Assembly (NCBI GenBank): GCA_000436915.1
Contig: HF994128.1
Location: 59,205-123,204 of the forward strand
Length of the DNA stretch: 64,000 nucleotides
Origin: Prevotella sp. CAG:1092
GTDB lineage: Bacteria; Bacteroidota; Bacteroidia; Bacteroidales; Bacteroidaceae
Direction: 5' to 3'
The notes under the pieces were generated by a model. It had not been told where the DNA came from. It worked only from the letters and a program-made list of their open reading frames with translations, and ran no database searches. Of the stretch, positions 28,050 through 37,968 are shown one piece after another. The position numbers and the translations under genes are program-made. The stretch's first letter is position 1. Each line of letters begins with the position of its first letter.

Positions 28050-30440
28050 ATGAAACTATTATCTAAACCTTCGGCTATCCTACTTGCCTTGACAAGCTTC
28101 GGCAATGCCTATGCCGAACAACTACCTATGCGACTATGGTACAATCGCCCTGCTGAGTATTTTGAAGAAGCCTTGCCTATCGGCAACGGCAAAATGGGAG
28201 CCATGATCTATGGTGGTGTTGACGACAACACACTTTACCTCAACGACATCACACTATGGACAGGCAAACCTGTCGACCACAACCTCGACAAGGATGCTCA
28301 CACATGGTTGCCAAAGGTGCGTGAAGCTCTTTTCAATGAAGACTATCGCAAGGCTGAAGACCTGCAGAAACATATCCAAGGTCCTAACAGCCAATACTAT
28401 CAGCCACTTGCCACACTTCATATCTACGATGAAATGGGCAAAAAAGCCACTAACTATTATCGTTCGCTAAGTATCGACAGCGCTATCTGTCGCGATTCAT
28501 ACACCATCAACGGTGTTAACTACAGTCGTGAATACTTTGCTTCAAACCCTGACAAGCTCATCGCTATTCGGCTGAAAGCAGACAAGCCAGGAGCTATCAC
28601 GCAGCAAATAATGCTCACTGGTCAGACTCCTCACAAGGTGAAAGCAAGCATCAATCAGCTCACTATGACTGGCCATGCAGTTGGCGATCCACTCAACTCA
28701 GTACACTTCTGCACCATCCTTCAGGCTAATGCCACAGATGGTACAATCAGCGCTACAGACTCTTCTTTATATATAAAAGGGGCAACAGACGTTACTATCT
28801 ATATCGTAAACGAAACAAGCTTCAATGGCTCCGACAAGCATCCTGTTACTCAGGGCGCTCCATATATAGAAACTGCAGCCGACGACATTTGGCACACCAA
28901 GAACCATAAATACGATGACTTCTTATCGCGCCATGTTGCCGACTATAGCAAGTATTTCTCGCGCCTATCGTTCACCCTCGATGGAGCTAAATACAATTAC
29001 GACATCCCTACCGACTCTTTGCTAAAGCAATATACCGATAAGGGTGGACAGAGCCGTTACCTCGAAATGCTATATATGCAATATGGCAGATATCTGCTCA
29101 TTTCTTGTTCTCGTACACCTGGTGTACCAGCCAACTTGCAAGGTCTGTGGGCAAACAAGCTATATTCGCCTTGGCGAAGCAACTATACTGTAAACATCAA
29201 CCTTGAGGAAAACTATTGGCCAGCCGAAGTTGCCAACCTCTCTGAAATGGCAATGCCACTATGGGACTTCATGCAGCATTTGGCAAAGAATGGTAGCTAC
29301 GTGGCTAAAAACTACTACGGTATAAACCGCGGATGGTGTTCAAGCCATAATAGCGACCTATGGGCTATGGCAAACCCTGTAGGCGAGAAACATGAGAGTA
29401 CCACATGGAGCAACTGGAACATGGGATTAGTTTGGCTTTCGCAAGCTCTATGGGAACACTATGCCTTCACTATGGATAAGCAATTCCTTGCCAATACAGC
29501 TCTCCCTATTCTTAAAGGTGCAACTGAGTTCTGCGAAGATTGGCTCATAGAGAATCCTCACAAGAAGGGTGAACTCTTCACAGCTCCTTCTACAAGTCCT
29601 GAGAACAAATACCGCTTGTCTGATGGTTTCAAGGGTGGCACTTGCTATGGTGGTACTGCCGATCTCGCTATAATCCGCGAGCTATTCAACAACACCATTG
29701 CTGCAAACAAAATCTGTGATGGCACCACATTGGCATCAGTAGAAGATAAGCTACAGCGCCTACATCCATACACCGTAGGCAAGATGGGGGACATCAACGA
29801 ATGGTATTTCGATTGGGACGACGAAGACTTCCAACATCGTCATCAGAGCCATCTCATCGGTCTATATCCAGGTCATCAGATAACTCCTATCAAGACTCCA
29901 GACCTTGCAAAGGCTTCTGTTCGTAGCCTCGAGATAAAGGGCGATATGACAACAGGATGGAGCACAGGATGGAGAATAAACCTTTGGGCTCGACTAAATC
30001 GTCCTGACCAAGCATACCATATTTATCAGAAATTGCTCACCTACGTGAGTCCTGATGAATACAAAGGTCCTGACCGTCGCAGAAGTGGAGGCACCTACCC
30101 TAACCTCTTCGATGCTCACCCACCATTCCAGATAGATGGCAACTTTGGTGGTACTGCAGGCGTTTGCGAGATGCTTGTGCAGAGTTCGCTTGAGCTAACT
30201 GCAGCCAACCAGCCAATAGCTACTATCACCCTCCTTCCAGCATTGCCAAACGAATGGAGCAAGGGAGAAATAAAGGGTATCAAAGCTCGTGGCGGTTATA
30301 CTATCGACATGAAATGGGCTAACGGCAAGGTTGTAGAGGCTATTATAACAGCTTCTGTCAACGGCAAAGCCACCGTCAACTACAATGGCTCATCGAAACA
30401 AATATCTCTCAAAGCAGGCAAAAAGAAAGTACTGAAATAA
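28050..30440 (+). CDS. GH95 family alpha-L-fucosidase (or alpha-L-galactosidase), exported
   Basis: 796 residues with a signal peptide (cleavage near 22, NAYAEQ). The N-terminal domain begins with LWYNRPAEYFEEALPIGNGKMGAMIYGG, a GH95 hallmark (read in part). In the helical barrel, NIN (382-384), the acid Glu in TSPEN (Glu518) and Asp in QIDGNFGG (Asp696) match the catalytic Asn, Glu and Asp of GH95 inverting enzymes. It would remove terminal alpha-1,2-fucose from host or plant glycans. It is followed by an accessory protein and an AraC regulator. No susC/susD pair is in the window. Confidence 0.92.
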   Translation: MKLLSKPSAILLALTSFGNAYAEQLPMRLWYNRPAEYFEEALPIGNGKMGAMIYGGVDDNTLYLNDITLWTGKPVDHNLDKDAHTWLPKVREALFNEDYRKAEDLQKHIQGPNSQYYQPLATLHIYDEMGKKATNYYRSLSIDSAICRDSYTINGVNYSREYFASNPDKLIAIRLKADKPGAITQQIMLTGQTPHKVKASINQLTMTGHAVGDPLNSVHFCTILQANATDGTISATDSSLYIKGATDVTIYIVNETSFNGSDKHPVTQGAPYIETAADDIWHTKNHKYDDFLSRHVADYSKYFSRLSFTLDGAKYNYDIPTDSLLKQYTDKGGQSRYLEMLYMQYGRYLLISCSRTPGVPANLQGLWANKLYSPWRSNYTVNINLEENYWPAEVANLSEMAMPLWDFMQHLAKNGSYVAKNYYGINRGWCSSHNSDLWAMANPVGEKHESTTWSNWNMGLVWLSQALWEHYAFTMDKQFLANTALPILKGATEFCEDWLIENPHKKGELFTAPSTSPENKYRLSDGFKGGTCYGGTADLAIIRELFNNTIAANKICDGTTLASVEDKLQRLHPYTVGKMGDINEWYFDWDDEDFQHRHQSHLIGLYPGHQITPIKTPDLAKASVRSLEIKGDMTTGWSTGWRINLWARLNRPDQAYHIYQKLLTYVSPDEYKGPDRRRSGGTYPNLFDAHPPFQIDGNFGGTAGVCEMLVQSSLELTAANQPIATITLLPALPNEWSKGEIKGIKARGGYTIDMKWANGKVVEAIITASVNGKATVNYNGSSKQISLKAGKKKVLK

Positions 30441-30479
30441 AGAGATCAACTATACAAAAGGAATATAATAAAATAAAAG

Positions 30480-31379
30480 ATGCGTAGAATATTGGTTATC
30501 ATATCATGCATGTTGTCTACATTTATGGCAATGGCTCAAGAATACAACCTTCGTTGGATTTCCTCGCCATGCGTTGACTCTACTGCTCAGATATGGTTTC
30601 GCAACCAATACGTACATCATAAGAAAATAAAGAAAGCTTACGTCTGCATAGCTACAACTGGCTATGCAGACCTTTATATAAATCGTCGCAACGCAAGTCG
30701 CAATTATCTTGCGCCATACCGACAGCCATATTCCGACTACCCTGTTTCTACTACCTACGACATCACTCGCTTTTCGCGCCCTGATACCACTACCATTGCC
30801 GTATGGTATTCTCCTTCATATCCACATATCAACAATCGTCAGCTATCCCTCATCTATTACGGCACCTATCAGGATGGCTCATCGTTCTCTTTTGCTTCCG
30901 ACGAATCGTGGCTATGCCGTCCATCATGCTCGCAGTTTAACAGCAAAGGTAGTGAAACCATCGACGGTAGAATCGACAAAAATGAATGGAAAGCTAATCA
31001 AATCAACGACCTTGCACTATGGCAAGGATGCAAAAAGCAGCCCATTTCATCGTCAGAATATCCCCATTCCACCGATAATCTCAATAATACCATAGAGAGC
31101 ATCATTCCCTATCGCTATTTCGACATAGAGAAAGATACCATAACCTATGATTTCGGTTTGGGCTTCATAGGCTTTGCCCGTGTAACCCTTCGTGGTGCGA
31201 GAAAGGGCGAACGTATCTTCATCGGCGATATGGAATATATCTGTAGCGGTCAGCTTGACGAGCAAGCTTGCCTTCGCTTTACCACAATGCCCGTCCGCAA
31301 ACTAACTATCTATGGCGACAATAAGTTTCGTGCTGACCATATAGTAAATGTAGAAGGTATTAGTATAATAAGCCACTAA
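30480..31379 (+). CDS. Secreted protein resembling the N-terminal accessory domains of GH78 alpha-L-rhamnosidases, no catalytic domain
   Basis: 299 residues with a signal peptide (cleavage after about residue 19, AMAQE). One segment (about 55-110) has GYADLYINRRNASRNYLAP and YDITRF, as in the galactose-binding-like domain before GH78 catalytic domains. A later part (YDFGLGFIGFARVTLRGARK, about 225-245) resembles the beta-sandwich that follows it. The alpha/alpha barrel with the catalytic Glu is absent, so it is more likely a binding protein than an enzyme. The gene is complete, with normal start and stop, 39 bp after the fucosidase. Confidence 0.65.
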   Translation: MRRILVIISCMLSTFMAMAQEYNLRWISSPCVDSTAQIWFRNQYVHHKKIKKAYVCIATTGYADLYINRRNASRNYLAPYRQPYSDYPVSTTYDITRFSRPDTTTIAVWYSPSYPHINNRQLSLIYYGTYQDGSSFSFASDESWLCRPSCSQFNSKGSETIDGRIDKNEWKANQINDLALWQGCKKQPISSSEYPHSTDNLNNTIESIIPYRYFDIEKDTITYDFGLGFIGFARVTLRGARKGERIFIGDMEYICSGQLDEQACLRFTTMPVRKLTIYGDNKFRADHIVNVEGISIISH

Positions 31380-31459
31380 TAAGGTATATTAATTCACACT
31401 TTATCAGAAGATTGGTAAGACAAATCGACCAATTATCGACACTTTCTTATACCTTTCTG

Positions 31460-31489
31460 TTGACAATTCAACCAAATTATGTATATTTG
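31460..31489 (+). promoter_or_regulatory. Promoter of the AraC-family gene
   Basis: TTG at 31460-31462, 19 bases, then TATATTTG at 31482-31489, the full consensus spacing. An in-frame ATG at 31479 lies inside this promoter and cannot be the start. Confidence 0.75.
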
Positions 31490-31517
31490 CAAAAGAAACG
31501 GAAAAGAAAAAGGAAAA

Positions 31518-32399
31518 ATGGACGATTATCAGATGCACCCTATCACCATCGACTCAATAAAGAGTTTATGCAATTGCGACTATCTTGACAACGATCTCGT
31601 GATATTCGACGAGATTGCTAAAGTGCCAATCCCCGACGAACCATTCCGTATGGGTTGCATACTGATGGCGCTATGTCTGAACGGCACAGCTACATATAAT
31701 GTGGATACAAAGGCGCACCACGTGAAGGCAGGAGACGTGATAATAATAAGTACCAACCAGGTGACAGACAGCTTCAATATGTCTGCCGACTGTAGTGGTA
31801 TGGCTTTTATGATGTCTGAGAATTTCTTCCGCGAGATAATATCGGGTATGCACGAGATATCTTCTCTGTTTCTATTCTCACACCAGCATCCGGTATGCAA
31901 CTTGGAACCCGACGAAGTATATCTAACAAAGAATTATATAAAATCTCTTATCTACAAGCTCAAAGAGAATACCCATCGCTATCGCCGTGAAACTGTGATG
32001 TCGCTATTGCGCACCATGATTTACGACCTCAGCAATGTGATATACCGTATAATGCAAGACAACGAGAAAAAGAGTACTCGTGCTGATAGGATATTCTCAG
32101 AGTTCTTGCTGTTGGTAGAAAACAACTACCGCACTCAGCGACGTGTGGGATGGTATGCGCTAAACTTAGGTATCACACCAAAATATCTATCAGAGATGGT
32201 GAAAGTGGCAAGCAGACGTACGCCAAACGACTGGATAGACGACTATGTGACGCTTGAGCTAAGAGTATTACTTAGGAATACCAACAAGAACATAAAAGAG
32301 ATAACAGAAGAGATGAACTTCCCAAACCAAAGCTTCCTTGGCAAATATTTCAAGGAGCATGTAGGAATAAGTCCTTCTGCATATCGCAAGGGTAAATAG
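31518..32399 (+). CDS. AraC family transcriptional regulator
   Basis: 293 residues from the ATG at 31518 (MDDYQMHPIT). An upstream ATG is inside the promoter. The N-terminal part (about 25-110) is a cupin-like sensing domain with an HHVKAGDVIII strand. The C-terminal about 100 residues hold two helix-turn-helix motifs (WYALNLGITPKYLSEMVK and IKEITEEMNFPNQSFLGKYF) ending GISPSAYRKGK. It stands alone after the fucosidase and accessory genes and may control them, which is inference from position. Confidence 0.9.
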   Translation: MDDYQMHPITIDSIKSLCNCDYLDNDLVIFDEIAKVPIPDEPFRMGCILMALCLNGTATYNVDTKAHHVKAGDVIIISTNQVTDSFNMSADCSGMAFMMSENFFREIISGMHEISSLFLFSHQHPVCNLEPDEVYLTKNYIKSLIYKLKENTHRYRRETVMSLLRTMIYDLSNVIYRIMQDNEKKSTRADRIFSEFLLLVENNYRTQRRVGWYALNLGITPKYLSEMVKVASRRTPNDWIDDYVTLELRVLLRNTNKNIKEITEEMNFPNQSFLGKYFKEHVGISPSAYRKGK

Positions 32400-32436
32400 A
32401 TTACACTTTATAAAAAGGAAAAATAAATAAAACAAT

Positions 32437-32468
32437 AATGCGCAAGACAACATCTTGCGCATTTTTAT
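32437..32468. terminator. Bidirectional terminator between the AraC gene and the DUF3109 gene
   Basis: Perfect 11-bp stem AATGCGCAAGA / TCTTGCGCATT with a five-base loop and a T-run (TTTTT) on the plus side. It lies between convergent genes. Confidence 0.85.
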
Positions 32469-32474
32469 TCTTCA

Positions 32475-33071
32475 TCAGCCTTCTCTTGAAGCCAATAATG
32501 TTTCAGCAATTTCGCATAGTTCCTGATACCACTCCTTGCCAAAGCGACGAACTAATGGACCTTCGAGGAACTTATATACAGGTAAGCCAAGTTCCCTACC
32601 CTTTTCTACTGCCGGACGGCATACATCCCAACGATTATAGTTAAGACCTACAAGACCACCAGCAAATCGTTTCTCACGAATAGGATAAAGAGCACAAGAG
32701 ATAGGCTTTATAAACTTTGTTTTGCCACCACGATAAGCACGTTCAAGAGCACACAGGCAGCAACCATTCTCATAGCATGTAAACACACAGTCTTTACCAT
32801 TTACGATACTCGTAACAAGGTCGCCATCACGATCGTTGTATGCCACACCTTGCTTATCGACAACAGCCTGCGCAGAAGCACTCATATCGTTCCATACAAT
32901 ATCGAGAGCATCTTCGATGCCTGCTATCTCGTCCATGGTTAGCGGAGCACCTGCATCGCCCTCCACACAACATTCTCCCTTGCACTTGTCAAGGTCGCAA
33001 CAGAATTTCTCAGTAATAATATCTGGCGACACCAATACGTCGCCCACTTGTATAATATGTAATTCTTGCAT
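32475..33071 (-). CDS. DUF3109 family Cys-rich protein
   Basis: 198 residues. The Cys pattern FCCDLDKCKGECCVEGDAG near residue 25, CVFTCYENGCCLCALE near 95 and CALYPIR further on fits DUF3109, a relative of YkgJ-type zinc or iron chelating proteins. The biochemical role is unknown. It is the last gene of a minus-strand run after ung, 13 bp downstream of it. Confidence 0.85.
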   Translation of the reverse strand: MQELHIIQVGDVLVSPDIITEKFCCDLDKCKGECCVEGDAGAPLTMDEIAGIEDALDIVWNDMSASAQAVVDKQGVAYNDRDGDLVTSIVNGKDCVFTCYENGCCLCALERAYRGGKTKFIKPISCALYPIREKRFAGGLVGLNYNRWDVCRPAVEKGRELGLPVYKFLEGPLVRRFGKEWYQELCEIAETLLASREG

Positions 33072-33084
33072 ATTCTGTAAGTCT

Positions 33085-33750
33085 TTACCACTCTATAGTC
33101 TTTTCTCCATTCTGCGCCAAATAGTCATTACAACGCGAGAACTGATGATTGCCAAACCATCCTCCTCTGTTTGCTGACAAAGGTGAAGGATGCACGCTCT
33201 CAAGTACCAAATGCTTATTTTGGTCTATTAGATACTTCTTGCTACGAGCAAAACCGCCCCAAAGCATAAATACCAAGTGTTCACGCTTGTCGCTCAATGC
33301 CTTTATGGCAGCATCGGTGAATGTAGTCCATCCCAATCGCTGATGACTATTGGCAACATGTGCTCTTACTGTAAGTGTAGCATTTAGCAACAGCACACCC
33401 TGAGTTGCCCAACGAGTAAGGTCGCCAGATTTAGCTGCAGGTTTACCAAGGTCGAGTTCTATCTCCTTGAAGATATTGATGAGCGAAGGAGGAGGAGTAA
33501 CGCCTTCAGGCACCGAGAAACTCAATCCCATAGCCTGACCAGGCTCATGATATGGGTCTTGACCTATTATCACCACCTTTACATCGTCAAACGGACAAAG
33601 GTTGAAAGCATTAAAAATCTTGTTGCCTGGAGGGAAACATTGATAATGCAAGTATTCCTCCCTCACCAGATTAGTGAGGTTAACGAAATATTGCTTATCA
33701 AACTCTGCACCAAGGTGCTGTTTCCATGAAGATTCTATTTCTACGTTCAT
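33085..33750 (-). CDS. ung: Uracil-DNA glycosylase
   Basis: 221 residues from the ATG at 33750 (MNVEIESSWK). The open frame reaches an ATG at 33777, but that lies inside the upstream terminator hairpin. Motif A IGQDPYHEPGQA carries the catalytic Asp of the GQDPYH water-activating loop, and motif B HPSPLSANRG carries the His. It removes uracil from DNA and so complements dut in the same window. Confidence 0.96.
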   Translation of the reverse strand: MNVEIESSWKQHLGAEFDKQYFVNLTNLVREEYLHYQCFPPGNKIFNAFNLCPFDDVKVVIIGQDPYHEPGQAMGLSFSVPEGVTPPPSLINIFKEIELDLGKPAAKSGDLTRWATQGVLLLNATLTVRAHVANSHQRLGWTTFTDAAIKALSDKREHLVFMLWGGFARSKKYLIDQNKHLVLESVHPSPLSANRGGWFGNHQFSRCNDYLAQNGEKTIEW

Positions 33751-33765
33751 AGGGAGAAAAAAGAA

Positions 33766-33835
33766 AGAAAGCCTCACTCCCAGCCCCTCTCCAAAAGGGA
33801 GAAGGAAGTAATTAGCATTATTGCTGGGAGTGAGG
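33766..33835 (-). terminator. Terminator after gpmI, with repeat-like inner sequence
   Basis: Perfect 13-bp stem CCTCACTCCCAGC (33772-33784) / GCTGGGAGTGAGG (33823-33835). On the minus strand it is followed by CTTTCTTTCTTTTTT. The long loop contains a second small hairpin, TCTCC-AAAA-GGGAGA. It lies between gpmI and ung. Confidence 0.75.
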
Positions 33836-33867
33836 TTTTAATATTTTGTAGAGAGGTGAGGCTACTA

Positions 33868-35388
33868 TTAGTCTTCGATAAGGCACTCGCCTGTCATTTC
33901 TGCAGGCTGCTCCAAGCCCATGATATGGAGGATAGAAGGAGCTACGTCAGCCAAACGACCATCCTTAACTGTTGCTGAGTTGTTGTCAGTAACGTAGATG
34001 AATGGAACAGGGTTCAAAGAGTGAGCGGTGTTTGGTGTGCCGTCTTCGTTGATAGCGTTATCTGCGTTACCGTGGTCAGCGATGATGATAGCCTCGTAGT
34101 CGTTAGCCTTAGCAGCCTCGATAACTTCGCGAACACAGTTGTCAACAGCATGTACAGCCTTAGCAATAGCATTGTATATACCTGTATGACCAACCATATC
34201 GCCATTAGCGAAGTTTACAACGATGAAATCATACTCCTGAGTATTGATAGCACCAACGAGCTTATCCTTTACCTCGTAAGCAGACATCTCTGGCTTCAAG
34301 TCGTAGGTAGCAACCTTTGGAGAAGGTACCAAGATACGATCCTCGCCCTCGTATGGAGTCTCACGACCACCATTCAAGAAGAATGTAACGTGAGCATATT
34401 TCTCTGTTTCTGCAGTATGGAGTTGCTTCTTGCCATTAGCTGCAAGATACTCACCAAGAGTATTAGTAACATTCTCCTTAGGGAAGAGGATGTTTACGCC
34501 CTTGAAGCTTGCATCATATGGAGTCATGCAGAAATACTGCAATCCAGGGATAGTATTCATGCCCTCTTCTGGCATATCCTGCTGAGTCAATACCTGAGTA
34601 AGCTCCTTAGCACGGTCGTTACGATAGTTGATGAAGATAACAACATCGCCCTCACCGATAGTACCGTCTACATTAGAATTGCTGATAGCCTTGATAAACT
34701 CGTCGGTTACGCCCTCGTCGTAGCTTTCCTGCATAGCCTGTACCATATCTGCAGACTTCTTGCCTTCGCCCTTTACCAAGAGGTCGTAAGCTTCCTTCAC
34801 ACGATTCCAACGCTTATCACGGTCCATAGCATAGAAACGACCAATGATGCTTGCGATATGTGCACCATTGTTGTCGCAGCACTTCTGTACCTCCTCAATA
34901 AAGCCCTTACCGCTCTTAGGGTCGGTATCACGACCGTCCATGAAGCAATGTACGAATACCTTGTCTGTCAAACCATACTCCTTACCAATCTCGATGAGTT
35001 TGAAGAGATGGTCGAGTGAAGAGTGTACACCGCCAGTAGAAGTAAGCCCCATCAAGTGGAGCTTCTTACCGTTATCGCGAGCATAGCTGTAAGCCTTTAT
35101 CACTTCCTTGTTGTTGAGGATTTCGCCGCTTTCGCAAGCCTTGTTGATCTTCACCAAGTCCTGATATACGATACGACCTGCACCGATATTAAGGTGACCA
35201 ACCTCAGAGTTACCCATCTGACCGTTAGGCAAACCTACATCTTCGCCAGAAGTCTGGAGTGAAGAGTGAGCCGAAACGGCTGTAAGATAATCAAGATAAG
35301 GAGTTGGAGTGTTATAGATAACATCACCTTTACCATGCTGACCGATTCCCCATCCATCGAGAATCATCAAAAGAGCTTTTTTTGCCAT
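33868..35388 (-). CDS. gpmI: 2,3-bisphosphoglycerate-independent phosphoglycerate mutase
   Basis: 506 residues. It interconverts 3- and 2-phosphoglycerate in glycolysis using two Mn ions. The start [11 protein letters not shown] and [17 protein letters not shown] (containing the phosphoserine Ser near residue 62) are diagnostic. [11 protein letters not shown], and HGNADN near the C-terminus, supply other metal ligands. It is a single-gene unit with its own promoter and terminator. Confidence 0.97.
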   Translation of the reverse strand: MAKKALLMILDGWGIGQHGKGDVIYNTPTPYLDYLTAVSAHSSLQTSGEDVGLPNGQMGNSEVGHLNIGAGRIVYQDLVKINKACESGEILNNKEVIKAYSYARDNGKKLHLMGLTSTGGVHSSLDHLFKLIEIGKEYGLTDKVFVHCFMDGRDTDPKSGKGFIEEVQKCCDNNGAHIASIIGRFYAMDRDKRWNRVKEAYDLLVKGEGKKSADMVQAMQESYDEGVTDEFIKAISNSNVDGTIGEGDVVIFINYRNDRAKELTQVLTQQDMPEEGMNTIPGLQYFCMTPYDASFKGVNILFPKENVTNTLGEYLAANGKKQLHTAETEKYAHVTFFLNGGRETPYEGEDRILVPSPKVATYDLKPEMSAYEVKDKLVGAINTQEYDFIVVNFANGDMVGHTGIYNAIAKAVHAVDNCVREVIEAAKANDYEAIIIADHGNADNAINEDGTPNTAHSLNPVPFIYVTDNNSATVKDGRLADVAPSILHIMGLEQPAEMTGECLIED

Positions 35389-35425
35389 AATTACTATTTT
35401 ATTATAAGTTTATTGTATTCCGTTG

Positions 35426-35433
35426 CAAAATTA
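35426..35433 (-). promoter_or_regulatory. gpmI promoter -7 element
   Basis: The minus strand reads TAATTTTG, 37 bp before the gpmI ATG. Confidence 0.5.
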
Positions 35434-35454
35434 CTATAATTCAGTGGAAACACA

Positions 35455-35489
35455 AAACAAGCGAGCCAATAATTTTGACTCGCTTGTTT
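35455..35489. terminator. Terminator after the M6 metalloprotease gene
   Basis: Perfect 11-bp stem AAACAAGCGAG / CTCGCTTGTTT, followed by TTTTG on the minus strand. Confidence 0.75.
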
Positions 35490-35532
35490 GCCTATTATAT
35501 TAATAATTCTTTATGCCATTTAATGTAAGTTA

Positions 35533-37698
35533 CTACCTTAACACCTTCTTTACAGTACCATCAGAATACTTAACGATGTTGATGCCTGCACCAAGAACCT
35601 GGCGCAAAGTGCCATCTGTAGAATATATTGCCACAGGAACCTTTACAGAGTTTTGCTCAATTCCTTTGACTGCAGTTGAAGCAGCTGTAACAATTACATC
35701 GTCGAGGAAGAAACGCTTACCAGGAGTAAACTTTATCTTTATATTGTCTGAACCTGTGATGGTTGCTGTGAATGTCTGCCAAGAATCCATAGTCATATTG
35801 AATGAAGAAGGAGAAATTGTAGCATCGCCATCTATTGAGACAGACAGACGTGTATCATCTTTACCCCAAGGAGCAGCACGGAACGTAAGAGTTGCTGTAC
35901 CATCTATCTCGATGGCTGGAGTTGTAGCTTCACCTTTCTTTTTGCTTGAACCAAAACGAGCACAACCATCAGCACCATGAGGACTTTCAGAATACCAACC
36001 AGCATTATCAGCCTCAAAGTCTGCGTCTGCAAATCTTCCTGTTCCACTAAACGCATTATCATTACCACCTGTACCACCACAAGCATCAAAGGTTTCAGAG
36101 AATATAACTTCGCCAGTAGGAGTATTTGGTGAAGACGAATTGAAGTAGTTAGGTCCAAAGTCCATAGAAGCCACGCCATCGCTTGTTACTGCGATATTGC
36201 GGATTGCTACATCCATGTATTTCTTGCCATCACTATTTTTTGTATATATAGCATTAGATGGACGTGATAAATTAGTCAAGCTATCATTGCCCTTATAAGG
36301 ATATGGGTCGCCCAAGTATGTTGTCTTGGTGTAGCCTTGCTGAGTTTTGCTATAATACTTAGAGTCGTCATCATTGTCGGCATGGAATATTGTCATGCGC
36401 TGATGAGGGTTTGTGAATTGCAAATCAGAATCATATCCTGTGGTATTTACCATATTATAATACCATACAGTCTGGTCGAAGTCAACATGAGTGATGAGTA
36501 CACCACCTTTAGGCAGACTCTCGTCCCAACCTGAGAACTGGCGGTTTTCTACCAAGAAGTATTCATCCTCGTTGCCACTATTAATAAGTTTGTAAGCCTC
36601 GCCACCTTCTGTAAGTGCCTTCATGCCAGTAACTGATAGTTCAGCTCCTTTGCGCACTTCTACAGGCTCGAGCCATCCAGAAATCATACGCTCATAAGCA
36701 GTATAGCCACAAGGCTTGTAACCATCTTCATTATATGCACCAGAGTCCATAAGGTCGAAAGGTCCCATACCAAAGTTGCCAGAGTAGCCTGTATCATACA
36801 TATCAGGAATACCCATACAATGAGAAAACTCATGGCACATAGTACCGATACCACCAACCTCGCCTGCGCCATTAAGCTCTGAGCTACAAGCATAGGGATC
36901 AACCTTCACTCCATCGAGAGTCAAAGCCATAGATGCACCTGAGAGCTGATATTTGTGTGGCCAAATAGTATTTTCCTTACCGGTATCAGCTTCGCCATAG
37001 CCGGCATAGATAACGTACACCTGGTCTACTTCGCCATCACCATCCCAGTCGTATTTAGAGAAATCAACTTTTGAGTCAATGCCCTTGCAAGCCTCAACAA
37101 TCATCTCTTCAGGATGAAGGTCGTAGCCATTTTCGTCATTGCCACCATAGTATTTCATGTTGTGAGATAACTTTACAGGACCAACAACATCGAAGTCAAG
37201 TTCAAACTGTCCACGGCTTTGGGCAAGGAAATAATCCTTAACCGAACCTTGGAAGTAGCCTTCATTATATCCAGCCTCGTTTGCTATACGATTAAATAGA
37301 GTCTGAGAATCACTATTCTTGAACTTCACATCAGTAAATTCCACCAATATCACCAAACCCTTTTTCTTGCCCTGAAACACATCGGTAGCATTACTAAGAT
37401 TACGACGAGCAGCACGACGAGCATGAGCCTTAGCCTTACGAGCCAAAGCGCGAGTAGTGAGATTAGAAACAGCAGAAGCATCAGCAAGCTTAAAGACGTT
37501 TGCTTCGCCTGTAGGCACATACTTGTTGCCATTGGCATCTTGCCAATAGTGCATAAACTCATCACCTACCAACGACACCTCAACCTTAGTTCCATCGTTA
37601 AGTGTGATAACGTTTGTCAAACCGCGCTTAGCTGGCAAAGCCATTGCTGCCAACGACATGAGCGCTACCATTCCAGTTACAATAGTTTTCTTTATCAT
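35533..37698 (-). CDS. Secreted M6 family metalloprotease with type IX sorting tail
   Basis: 721 residues. After a signal peptide (about 1-20) comes a propeptide-like region, then the M6 catalytic domain (about 110-400) with zinc motif HEFSHCMGIPD at 289-299 and a calcium-type loop DWDGDGEVDQ at 217-226. Residues about 540-690 resemble a MAM- or carbohydrate-binding-like beta-sandwich. The last about 50 residues (IYSTDGTLRQVL, then GINIVKYSDGTVKKVLR) look like a type A T9SS sorting domain. It is a secreted, possibly cell-surface, endopeptidase. Confidence 0.9.
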   Translation of the reverse strand: MIKKTIVTGMVALMSLAAMALPAKRGLTNVITLNDGTKVEVSLVGDEFMHYWQDANGNKYVPTGEANVFKLADASAVSNLTTRALARKAKAHARRAARRNLSNATDVFQGKKKGLVILVEFTDVKFKNSDSQTLFNRIANEAGYNEGYFQGSVKDYFLAQSRGQFELDFDVVGPVKLSHNMKYYGGNDENGYDLHPEEMIVEACKGIDSKVDFSKYDWDGDGEVDQVYVIYAGYGEADTGKENTIWPHKYQLSGASMALTLDGVKVDPYACSSELNGAGEVGGIGTMCHEFSHCMGIPDMYDTGYSGNFGMGPFDLMDSGAYNEDGYKPCGYTAYERMISGWLEPVEVRKGAELSVTGMKALTEGGEAYKLINSGNEDEYFLVENRQFSGWDESLPKGGVLITHVDFDQTVWYYNMVNTTGYDSDLQFTNPHQRMTIFHADNDDDSKYYSKTQQGYTKTTYLGDPYPYKGNDSLTNLSRPSNAIYTKNSDGKKYMDVAIRNIAVTSDGVASMDFGPNYFNSSSPNTPTGEVIFSETFDACGGTGGNDNAFSGTGRFADADFEADNAGWYSESPHGADGCARFGSSKKKGEATTPAIEIDGTATLTFRAAPWGKDDTRLSVSIDGDATISPSSFNMTMDSWQTFTATITGSDNIKIKFTPGKRFFLDDVIVTAASTAVKGIEQNSVKVPVAIYSTDGTLRQVLGAGINIVKYSDGTVKKVLR

Positions 37699-37741
37699 AA
37701 GTTATAGTTAATATACATAAAAAACTAACGAGCGAAGAGTG

Positions 37742-37749
37742 CAAATATA
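37742..37749 (-). promoter_or_regulatory. Promoter -7 element of the M6 protease gene
   Basis: The minus strand reads TATATTTG, 43 bp before the ATG. Confidence 0.55.
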
Positions 37750-37884
37750 GCGCTTTTATTTTAATAAAACCAAATATTTATTCTGCTATAACTTTTTTTT
37801 ATTATATATTTCTAAAAATAATCAACGAACAAGCTATTTCTATAAACAAAGAATCCTTGAGTATACTACTTTTATAAACCAAAA

Positions 37885-37914
37885 AGCGGCATCCGCAATA
37901 ATGCGAATGCCGCT
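37885..37914 (-). terminator. Terminator after the 966-aa secreted protein gene
   Basis: Stem AGCGGCAT / ATGCCGCT with inner CGCA/TGCG pairing and an ATAA loop, followed by TTTTTGG on the minus strand. Confidence 0.85.
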
Positions 37915-37968
37915 CCTTTATTATATAATAAGGTGAAAGCTTAAGCCACCTTATCTATAGATGTATGT

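Noticed and set aside
31479..31517. Upstream ATG for the AraC-family gene
   Set aside because: It lies within the promoter, before the expected transcription start, so it cannot be translated from that promoter.
33751..33777. Upstream ATG for ung
   Set aside because: It lies in the terminator hairpin of gpmI, and the added residues (RLSFFFLP) are not part of the family.
34021..35019. A 332-codon open frame antisense to gpmI
   Set aside because: It is fully contained in a well-conserved enzyme gene, and its translation shows no domain pattern; it results from codon bias.
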